Source of the DNA: Euzebya tangerina
Lineage (GTDB): Bacteria > Actinomycetota > Nitriliruptoria > Euzebyales > Euzebyaceae
Length of the DNA stretch: 64,000 nt
Assembly: GCF_003074135.1 (NCBI RefSeq)
Contig: NZ_PPDK01000001.1
Location: 2,356,001 to 2,420,000 of the forward strand
Direction: 5' to 3'
The notes beneath the pieces are model-generated. The model had not been told where the DNA came from, ran no database searches, and saw only the letters and a program-made list of their open reading frames with translations. The position numbers and the translations under genes were made by a program. Shown one piece after another: positions 1-6,581 of the stretch; position 1 is the stretch's first letter, and every line of letters starts with the position of its first letter.

Positions 1-1300
1 GGGCGGGAGGCGTGCCGTCGGCGAATGGCGCGGAGGCCTGCAGTTGGGCGAGATGGTCACCGGCCCGCACGCGGGCCTGCTCACCCGACAGGCCCAGCTG
101 CGCGGCCGTCTCGGGCCGACCGGTGTAGCGGGCGCGGGCAGTGTCGGGACCCGCAATCTCGGCGTCCGTGTCGATGATCGCTGGTGAGGTCGGCGCGAGG
201 ATGGGCGCGGGCGCGTCACCGCCGCTGTCTTCCGCCGGTGGCTCCACCGGTGTGCCCGGTGTAGCCGGGTCGGGCGTGTTGGGGGCGCCCGGGGCGGGGG
301 CGACCGGATCGGGGTCGGCTGGGTCGGGGTCACCCTGGTCGGGCTGGCCCGGCGCGGGTTGAGGTGTCTGTGGGGCCTCGCCCCCGTTGACCGGAGCCGG
401 GCCGTCCGCCGCCTCTGCCTCCTCGGTCGGAGGCGGTGCCGGGAGTGGGGCCGGGGCTGGTGGCGGGGCGTCAGCCTCGTCACGAATGCTTGGGTTCTCG
501 CCGGACGCCGTACCCGCGCCGGCCGCCTCACCCGGCCCGGAGGAGCCGGTGGTGTCGCCGCCGTCGGAACTGGACCGGTCGGGCAGGCTGTCGTCGGCGT
601 CTGCCTGGTCCGCCGCCTGGCTGTCGAACTCCTGGAAGTCCTGGCCACCCCGGTCGTCGAACGGGGTCTCGTCCTCGCCGGTTGGTCCTGGCCCCGCTTG
701 CCGTGAGGGTGTAGGCGTCGCCGCAGCCCCCGCCGCCCCGCTGGCCTGGAGTGAGGTCTCGGCCTCGGCCTGCTCGCCGGCCTGCTGCCCCTCCTCGGCC
801 GTGGGAGCCGCCGACTGGGACTGATCGAGGGGTTGGCGCAGGAAGGTGACCCCCAGCCCGGCCGTCACCGCCAGGACCAGCAGGACCGCCAGGGACCGGA
901 CCAGCCGGTCGACGCCACTCCAGCGGGACCGTCGGGACTGGTTCCCGCCGGCTCGGCCGCCGCCCGTCGACCCCCACGCCGCCACCGGTCGAGGTCGTCG
1001 CGTCCGCCCGTCCGTTGCTGCAGGTCCTGCTGAGCTCCCGCTGCTGGCGGTCTCGGAGAGGCGTGCGGTCAGCGCCTGGTCCAGCCGCCCTGCGAAGCCC
1101 TCGGCTGGCGCCGGTGCCACCGCCTCGGCCAGCGAGGACATGGTTTCGGCCAGCCGGTCAACCCGCTCAGCGACAGCGGCGTCCGTGGCCACCACTCGGT
1201 CGATGCGAGCCTCGGTGGCGTCGTCCACATCACCGGCAAGCCATGCGGCCAGCAGGTCGTCGGAGGGGGGCGGGGTTCGCCGGGGGGTTGGCTCAGTCAC
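1..1300 (-). CDS. Anti-sigma-factor-like membrane protein (partial, 3' end outside window)
   Basis: The GTG start overlaps the end of the ECF sigma gene by 8 bases, and 433 codons stay open to the window edge. The cytoplasmic part (about residues 1-130) starts with a short helical domain containing DDLLAAWLAGDVDDATEARI. It has no His/Cys zinc motif, so it is not a ZAS-type anti-sigma factor. One membrane segment follows near residues 137-155 (LAVLLVLAVTAGLGVTFL). The outside part is a very long Pro/Ala/Asp/Gly-rich region with no recognisable domain, ending near a helical stretch (AAQLGLSGEQARVRAGDHL) at the edge. The overlap with the sigma gene and this topology fit a membrane-anchored partner that holds the sigma factor. 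That role is inferred from position; sequence similarity to known anti-sigma families is weak. Confidence 0.75.
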   Translation of the reverse strand, partial: MTEPTPRRTPPPSDDLLAAWLAGDVDDATEARIDRVVATDAAVAERVDRLAETMSSLAEAVAPAPAEGFAGRLDQALTARLSETASSGSSAGPAATDGRTRRPRPVAAWGSTGGGRAGGNQSRRSRWSGVDRLVRSLAVLLVLAVTAGLGVTFLRQPLDQSQSAAPTAEEGQQAGEQAEAETSLQASGAAGAAATPTPSRQAGPGPTGEDETPFDDRGGQDFQEFDSQAADQADADDSLPDRSSSDGGDTTGSSGPGEAAGAGTASGENPSIRDEADAPPPAPAPLPAPPPTEEAEAADGPAPVNGGEAPQTPQPAPGQPDQGDPDPADPDPVAPAPGAPNTPDPATPGTPVEPPAEDSGGDAPAPILAPTSPAIIDTDAEIAGPDTARARYTGRPETAAQLGLSGEQARVRAGDHLAQLQASAPFADGTPPA

Positions 1301-1937
1301 GTGCGGGTCGGGTCGGTGATGGTCGGTCGGGTCGGGCATTGGACGGATCAGCGGCCGCCGTTGTTCCGGAGCGGCCATCCAGACGACGCCAGGCGGTGTC
1401 CAGTGCGGCGGTCGCGCGGTGGATCCGCGACTTCACCGTGCCGACGGCGACGTTCGTCCGCTCGGCGATCTCGCGGTAGGAGAAGCCGAGGAACACGTGC
1501 ATCACCAGGGCCGTCCGCTGGTCCTCCTGCAGCTCCGCGAGCGCCTCGCGGAGGTCCAGGCGCAACTCCGCATCGCGGATGGCGTCGGCAACGGGCCCAC
1601 CCGGCGAGACGGGTGCCCGGTCGGAGCGGTCGAGGTGTTCGGGGTCGACCCCCGCGGACTGCGGTCGACGGGCTCGGCGGCGGTGGATGTCGTGGCAGAC
1701 GTTGGTGGTCAGCCGGTACATCCAGGTGTTGAACGACGCGGTGCCGCGAAAGGAGGCGGCGTTGCGGTACAGCCGGACGAACGCCTCCTGGGTCGCGTCC
1801 TCAGCGTCGGCGTCGTTGCGGAAGAAGCGCCAGCAGATGGCATAGGTCCGCTCCCGGTGTCGGGACACAAGAGCGCTGAACGCCTGCGCGTCCCCCGCCA
1901 CGAACTGCGCCAGCAGCTCCTCGTCGCCGACTTCCAC
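1293..1937 (-). CDS. ECF-type RNA polymerase sigma factor
   Basis: The 214-residue protein has both sigma-70 regions of the extracytoplasmic-function family. Region 2 lies near residues 20-90 (ADAEDATQEAFVRLYRN, then FNTWMYRLTTNVCHD) and binds core polymerase and the -10 element. Region 4 lies near 135-190 (ALAELQEDQRTALVMHVFLG, YREIAERTNVAVGTVKSRIH), a helix-turn-helix for the -35 element. The C-terminal tail is basic and disordered. The stop overlaps the GTG start of the membrane anti-sigma-like gene, so the two are translationally coupled. ATG start chosen because it gives the usual ECF length. The regulon cannot be read from this window. Confidence 0.93.
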   Translation of the reverse strand: MEVGDEELLAQFVAGDAQAFSALVSRHRERTYAICWRFFRNDADAEDATQEAFVRLYRNAASFRGTASFNTWMYRLTTNVCHDIHRRRARRPQSAGVDPEHLDRSDRAPVSPGGPVADAIRDAELRLDLREALAELQEDQRTALVMHVFLGFSYREIAERTNVAVGTVKSRIHRATAALDTAWRRLDGRSGTTAAADPSNARPDRPSPTRPARD

Positions 1938-1986
1938 GACACCTCACGCTAACGGAGGGACCCGACCGGACACGGAACGTGTCGCG

Positions 1987-2158
1987 TCAGAACTGGGTGA
2001 TGAGGGTGATGCCGGTCGAATCGTCGGCATCGAAGTTCGCCAGGGCCGCCGGTGCCTGGTCCAGGCTGATGCTCCACACCAGCAGTCGTGGGGGAGGGGT
2101 CGGCAACATCCCGGACGTGCGGTGGGACCCCGAACTGGTCGTAGACGACAGCTCGCAT
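1987..2158 (-). pseudogene. Remnant of a zinc-type (MDR) alcohol dehydrogenase, internally deleted
   Basis: From the ATG the first frame reads MRAVVYDQFGVPPHVRDVAD, the typical N-terminus of a medium-chain dehydrogenase. After about 25 codons this frame stops making sense. A neighbouring frame then reads LDQAPAALANFDADDSTGIT and ends in LITQF-stop, which looks like the family's C-terminal helix and last strand. About 280 internal residues, including the cofactor and zinc domains, are missing, and the two ends are in different frames. This looks like a gene lost through a large deletion. It lies 12 bases downstream of pxpC on the same strand. Confidence 0.6.
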
Positions 2159-2170
2159 CGTGGTCGCAGC

Positions 2171-3223
2171 CTACGCCTGCCGGTCGCCGTCCCCGACCAC
2201 GCCGCCGATCAGGTTCCGACGCGCAAGGGTGTGGGCCAAGGAGCGCTCGGGCTGGCCGAGGACGGAGAGATAGGCCCGTCGTCGTCGGCTCTCCACCCGC
2301 ACCAGATGGACGGCAGCCGCAGGGGAGATCACCTCGAAGTGGACGTCATCGCCCGGAGGTCTCTGGGCCAGCCGGTCCACATCGGTGGAGATGACGGTAG
2401 CGATCTTCGGATACCCGCCGGTCGTCTGGTGGTCGGCCAGCAGGACCGTCGGCTGGCCGGTCCCGTCGACCTGGATCGAGCCACGGAGGACCGGCTGGGA
2501 CGGGATCGAGAGCACGCCGTCGCCCGTCAGGGCCAGCTCGCGGCCCGAGAGCGCCAGGCCCATCCGATCGCCGCGGGGGGTCACCGTCCAGGCCGACGAG
2601 GTCCAATCCGCGGTGACACCGCCCTGTCCCGGGCTCGGAGCCGCAACGTGATCGGCCTGTGGCCCCAGGACCAACCGCACGGTGCCTGCGTCGTCGTCCG
2701 GCAGGCCCGGGATCTCGCCCTCGCGGTCCCGGTCGACCTGGGCACCCACGACGTCCACGACGTCCCCCTGCTGCAGCAACTGGCCTCCGAGCGCGGACGG
2801 AGCGTGGGTGGAGACGCTGCCCAACCACTGCGTGGCCTGCACGGTCCCGAGCGGCGCGACGTAGGCCCAGCTGGCTCGCGGCCCCGGATCGGTGCGCAGC
2901 GTCTGACCACCGCGGAGGGTCAGGACCCGACCGCCGCTGTAGGTCCGTCCGTCCACGGTGACGCGGACGTCGGGCCCGGCGATGGCGACCGTCACAGCCC
3001 CCTCACCGAGCGTTCGTAGCGCCAGACCGGCGCGTGTCACCTCCAACGCCGGGTGGTCGGGCGGGTTGCCGACGGCTGCGTTCGCCGCGCCGAAGGACAC
3101 CCGGTCGATGGGTCCGGATCGCGGAACGCCGAACCGCATGTGCCCCGGGCGTCCACCATCTTGGATCGATGCGGGGGGACCGTCTGAGGTCACCCGCAGC
3201 CGGACGACCGCCGATGCGGTCAC
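2171..3223 (-). CDS. pxpC: 5-oxoprolinase subunit C / biotin-dependent carboxyltransferase family (PxpC, KipA-like)
   Basis: The 350-residue protein matches the PxpC/KipA family. The conserved N-terminal block is present (SIQDGGRPGHMRFGVPRSGP, then FGAANAAVGNPPDHPALEV), as is the later GDRMGLALSG block. In the family, PxpC works with PxpA and PxpB to open 5-oxoproline to glutamate using ATP. PxpB and PxpA are not in this window, so the subunit is an orphan here or its partners are elsewhere. The start overlaps the LD-carboxypeptidase stop by 4 bases (ATGA), suggesting one transcript. Full length for a stand-alone PxpC. Confidence 0.85.
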   Translation of the reverse strand: MTASAVVRLRVTSDGPPASIQDGGRPGHMRFGVPRSGPIDRVSFGAANAAVGNPPDHPALEVTRAGLALRTLGEGAVTVAIAGPDVRVTVDGRTYSGGRVLTLRGGQTLRTDPGPRASWAYVAPLGTVQATQWLGSVSTHAPSALGGQLLQQGDVVDVVGAQVDRDREGEIPGLPDDDAGTVRLVLGPQADHVAAPSPGQGGVTADWTSSAWTVTPRGDRMGLALSGRELALTGDGVLSIPSQPVLRGSIQVDGTGQPTVLLADHQTTGGYPKIATVISTDVDRLAQRPPGDDVHFEVISPAAAVHLVRVESRRRRAYLSVLGQPERSLAHTLARRNLIGGVVGDGDRQA

Positions 3224-4245
3224 ACCCCATCGACCAGTGCCTGGGTGATGGTCTGCTCGTCACCATCACACACGATCTGCGCGGCCAGTCCGTTGAGGAG
3301 TGACAGCTGTGGCGGAACATGCCCGCAGTCGACGTCCAGGATCACCGGGAGATCGAGGTCCCCAAGGACGGATCGGACCGCATCGGCCTGCGTGAACCCG
3401 TCGGCGTCCGGCGCGTAGGTCCGTCCGATCAGGACGGCGCCGGCCTGGTCGAACCAGCCCGCCAGGCGGAACCGCCAGAGATGCCGGGCGATGTCGATGG
3501 CGCCGTCCTCCGATGCCTCCAGGTACACCACGAACGGCGCGTCCAACGCGCTGATGTCGCCGAATCGGGTGCCGGCCAGGATGGAGACCGTTTCGATGCA
3601 CCCTCCGATGAGCGTTCCCGTGGCACGGACGGGACCAGCGTCCGGGGCCAGCAGCCGCCAGCCGCCGGGCCGGTCCAACTGGTAGACGTGGTCCTCCGGG
3701 TAGGTCGCGTAGTCCACGAAACCGGGGCCGCGAACCTGCCGAGCCGCACCCTGGTGCAGGACCGTCCCGGGGTCGGCGGAGGCGACGTCCAACCAGGTCA
3801 GCATCGGCTCGGGCACTCCATACGGGGTGTCCATCAGGTTCTGACCGTGCACGGTCACCAGGCCGGTCATCGTCGTGAGCGGCATCAGCAGCGTGTCCAT
3901 GTCGGAGTACCCGATCACCCACGTCGGCTGGGCCCTGGCGATCGCCTCCAGGTCCAGATGCGGCAGCACCTCGACCCCCAACTCACCGCCCCAGGGTGGG
4001 ATGATGGCCCGGACCTCCGGATCCAGGAGCATCCGCTGCAGCTCCTCGGCTCGCGCCGCCGCCGGGGCGCTGACGATGCCGTCACCGTCCATGCACGCGC
4101 CGACCTCGACGTCGTAGCCGCGGTTGCGCAGCATGTCCAGGCACACCTCCAACCGACGGCTGAGGGCAGCCGGGACGCCTGCGGATGGCGACGTCACCCC
4201 GATCCGGTCGCCGGGCTGCAGTGGAGCGGGCAGACGGATGGCCAT
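3220..4245 (-). CDS. LD-carboxypeptidase / MccF-like peptidase, family S66
   Basis: The 341-residue protein has the S66 layout. The N-terminal part begins LQPGDRIGVTSPSAG, and the nucleophile Ser114 sits in VIGYSDMD. Later come an acidic catalytic residue region (YLEASEDG) and a His in DVDCGHVPPQ, giving the Ser-Glu-His triad. Family members cut LD-peptide bonds in muropeptides during peptidoglycan recycling, or cleave microcin C-type acyl-adenylates. The sequence does not decide between these. First gene of a minus-strand pair with pxpC (4-base overlap), divergent from the toroid-CWB2 gene 47 bases away. No signal peptide, so cytoplasmic. Confidence 0.9.
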   Translation of the reverse strand: MAIRLPAPLQPGDRIGVTSPSAGVPAALSRRLEVCLDMLRNRGYDVEVGACMDGDGIVSAPAAARAEELQRMLLDPEVRAIIPPWGGELGVEVLPHLDLEAIARAQPTWVIGYSDMDTLLMPLTTMTGLVTVHGQNLMDTPYGVPEPMLTWLDVASADPGTVLHQGAARQVRGPGFVDYATYPEDHVYQLDRPGGWRLLAPDAGPVRATGTLIGGCIETVSILAGTRFGDISALDAPFVVYLEASEDGAIDIARHLWRFRLAGWFDQAGAVLIGRTYAPDADGFTQADAVRSVLGDLDLPVILDVDCGHVPPQLSLLNGLAAQIVCDGDEQTITQALVDGV

Positions 4246-4278
4246 GCCACCACCTTGGCGCCACGCTGCGGGCCTCGC

Positions 4279-4284
4279 TACGGT
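4279..4284 (+). promoter_or_regulatory. -10-like hexamer TACGGT, leaderless spacing
   Basis: TANNNT hexamer ending 8 bases before the ATG at 4293. A transcript starting about 7 bases downstream of it would have almost no leader. No good -35 seen. The same arrangement recurs at many operons in this window. Confidence 0.45.
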
Positions 4285-4292
4285 CCGCCGGC

Positions 4293-6212
4293 ATGACCGC
4301 TGTTGCGAGCGTGCGTCCTGTTCTCACCGTCCTTCTCGCGGTTGCGCTGCTGCTCACCGCCGTCCCGCGAGTTGGGGCCCAGGACCCCGTGGAGGTGGCC
4401 CGGACCGCGGCTGCCGAGTGGCTCGTCGAGCAGTACGACGACGACGCCATCCAAGGCTTCGGGTTGCTGGCCGACCTGATCTTCGCGCTCGTCGCCACCG
4501 ATGAGGCGGAGGAGACTGTTGCGTTCGCTCGAGATGAGTTGGAGCAGCTGGTCGGGGAGGGGCAGGGCGACGGGCCGCAGCCATCGGTGGGGGAGCTGGC
4601 CAAGACCGCGCTGGGAATCGCCGTTGCCGGCGGGGACCCGGATGATGTCGACGGAAACTCCCTCATCGTGCCGCTGCGCAGTCGCATCGTCGACGCCGGT
4701 CCGGACGCTGGACGCATCGGCGACGCCGGACCGTTCATCCAGGCGCTCGGGGTCTTCGCGCTGGCGGCAACACCCGAGGGGGCACCGGAGGAGACCCTCA
4801 CCTGGCTGGCGGACCAGGCCTGCGCGGATGGCGGCTACGCCTTCGTGATCGGTCAGGACGATGCCGGGATCAGTCAGGGCTGTCCTGCGGGCACCGAGAG
4901 TGAGGCCGACACCACGGCGCTGGTCGCGCAGGCGCTGCTCCTCGGTCCCGACGTCTCCAGCGACGCGGACGCCGCCGTGCAGTGGTTGCTGGACGCACAA
5001 GCCACGGACGGTGGCGTGGACGGGACCGCCAACGACACCGGTCTGGCCGGGCAGACGCTGCTCGCGGCCGGGGAGGACGAGGCGGCACGAGCGGCGGCAG
5101 GGTTCATCGTGAGCCTGCAGTACGACGCCGACCAGCCGGAGGCGGGAGCGATCCGGTTCACCCCCGAGGCGGACGGGTCGCTGCTGCTCGCGACGACGCA
5201 GGGGGTCCTCGGGCTTGGTGGTCCGTCCTTCCCGGAGCTGGTCGGGGCGGATCTGGCGCCAACACCCTCACCGTCCCCGACGCCGAGTCCGGCGCCGACC
5301 CCGTCCCCCACCCCGAGCGCGGTCGACCGGGTGGCCGGCGAGACCCGCATCACCACGGCGATCGCCGCCAGCCAGGCGGAGTTCGACGACGACGAGGCGG
5401 GTGGGGTCGTCCTGGCCCGTGCCGACGCCTTCGCCGACGCCCTGGCCGGCACCCCGCTGGCTGCCGAGTTGGACGGGCCCCTGCTGATCACCGGCTCGGA
5501 TGGGCTGGACGAGCAGGTCGCCGCGGAACTGCGACGCATCATGCCCGACGACGGCACCGTGACGCTGCTGGGCGGGACGGCAGCACTGTCCGAGCAGGTC
5601 GCGGCCGACATCGAGGCGCTCGCCCTGACCCCACGCCGGATTGCCGGCGACACGCGCATCACCACGGCGATCGCCGTAGCCGAGAGCCTGCCGGATACGA
5701 CCACGGTGCTGCTCACGACCGGGAATGACTTCCCCGACGCGCTGACGGCGGGTACGGCCGCGGCGGTCACCGGCTCGACGGCCGTCCTGCTGACACCGGG
5801 TGATCAGCCCAGCGCAGCGGTGGACGCGTTCCTGGCAGAGGCAGCGCCGGCGGGGACCTTCGCCATCGGCGGCCCGGCCGTTGCCGCCTACCCCGATGCG
5901 GTTCCGTTGGCCGGACCCAGTCGCGAGACGACCGCCATCGCCGTCGCCCGCGAGTTCTTCGACGCCCCGGCTGCCGTCGCGTTGGCCCGCAGCGATGGCT
6001 TCGCCGACGCTCTGGCAGGCGGGGTCCTCGCGGCACGCCGCGGCGCACCGCTGCTCTTGACGCCCACCGCAGCGCTCAGCTCGGCGGACCGCGAATACGT
6101 CTGCGCCACCTCCAGCATCAGCGGCGCCGTCCTGCTCGGTGGAACCGGGGCGGTCTCCCTCGAGGTGGAACAGACTGTCGAGGATCTGCTTGCGGGGTCA
6201 GGGTGCCCGTGA
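4293..6212 (+). CDS. Secreted alpha/alpha-toroid protein with three C-terminal CWB2 repeats
   Basis: The 639-residue protein starts with a clear Sec signal peptide (VLTVLLAVALLLTAVPRVGA, cut near residue 29). Residues about 30-320 are a helical repeat domain of the prenyltransferase/terpene-cyclase-like toroid type (AAAEWLVEQYDDDAIQGFGL, TWLADQACADGGYAF, AVQWLLDAQATDGGVDG). A Pro/Thr/Ser linker follows. Residues about 345-639 hold three cell-wall-binding type 2 (CWB2) repeats (RVAGETRITTAIAASQAEF, FADALAGTPLAAEL, LLGGTAALSEQV). The toroid resembles that of the next gene, which adds DUF4430 domains; this one has none. I chose this ATG because it gives the signal peptide a normal n-region and sits behind a -10-like hexamer. 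A role in surface corrinoid binding is inferred from the neighbour only. Confidence 0.88.
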   Translation: MTAVASVRPVLTVLLAVALLLTAVPRVGAQDPVEVARTAAAEWLVEQYDDDAIQGFGLLADLIFALVATDEAEETVAFARDELEQLVGEGQGDGPQPSVGELAKTALGIAVAGGDPDDVDGNSLIVPLRSRIVDAGPDAGRIGDAGPFIQALGVFALAATPEGAPEETLTWLADQACADGGYAFVIGQDDAGISQGCPAGTESEADTTALVAQALLLGPDVSSDADAAVQWLLDAQATDGGVDGTANDTGLAGQTLLAAGEDEAARAAAGFIVSLQYDADQPEAGAIRFTPEADGSLLLATTQGVLGLGGPSFPELVGADLAPTPSPSPTPSPAPTPSPTPSAVDRVAGETRITTAIAASQAEFDDDEAGGVVLARADAFADALAGTPLAAELDGPLLITGSDGLDEQVAAELRRIMPDDGTVTLLGGTAALSEQVAADIEALALTPRRIAGDTRITTAIAVAESLPDTTTVLLTTGNDFPDALTAGTAAAVTGSTAVLLTPGDQPSAAVDAFLAEAAPAGTFAIGGPAVAAYPDAVPLAGPSRETTAIAVAREFFDAPAAVALARSDGFADALAGGVLAARRGAPLLLTPTAALSSADREYVCATSSISGAVLLGGTGAVSLEVEQTVEDLLAGSGCP

Positions 6213-6317
6213 CCGACACCGCGGCTGGAGGCGTTGGGTCCGCGATCGCTCGTGCACAGCCTCACAGGTCGGAGCGCGCTGTCGGACGGTCAGGTTGACG
6301 CCCGACCCCCCTGGTCG

Positions 6318-6470
6318 GTACTGTCCCGCAGGTCCGGCCGCACTCCAGCCGGATGAGTCTCGCAATAGGGGAAGCCGGTCAGATGCCGGCGCTGACCCGC
6401 AACCGTAGGTGATACTCCGCGCCCCCCGGGGCGAGGACGTGCACGAGCCGGAATGCCTGTTCGGGACTGG
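6318..6470 (+). ncRNA. Cobalamin (B12) riboswitch
   Basis: The conserved B12-box core is at 6368-6405: GGGGAAGCCGGT, then GCCGGCGCTGACCCGCAAC and CGT. The 3' conserved element GAGCCGGAATGCCTGT is at 6445-6460. A closing P1 helix can form between GTCCCGCAGG near 6323 and CCTGTTCGGGAC near 6455-6466. It lies in the leader of the toroid-DUF4430-CWB2 gene and the following ECF genes. In the family, adenosylcobalamin binding turns the downstream operon off. This ties the operon to corrinoid supply. Outer boundaries are approximate. Confidence 0.93.
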
Positions 6471-6542
6471 CAGGAAGCTCCATCACCGTCGTGGCATACG
6501 GGCGGAGCCCCCACAACGTCCGGCACCTGTTCGACTCGGTCA

Positions 6543-6566
6543 GTGAGGGCCCGCTGGGCCCCTCAC
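6543..6566 (+). promoter_or_regulatory. Strong hairpin between riboswitch and start codon (expression platform)
   Basis: GTGAGGGCCC and GGGCCCCTCAC form a 10-bp G+C stem with one bulged base and a 3-base loop. It ends 15 bases before the GTG start. It lacks a U-run, so it could be an actinobacterial-type terminator or block ribosome access. Its switching by the riboswitch is inferred. Confidence 0.55.
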
Positions 6567-6581
6567 AGAAACCGAGACACC

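Noticed and set aside
4246-4292. A second B12 riboswitch before the first toroid gene
   Set aside because: Only 47 bases separate it from the divergent carboxypeptidase start, too short, and no B12 core is present.
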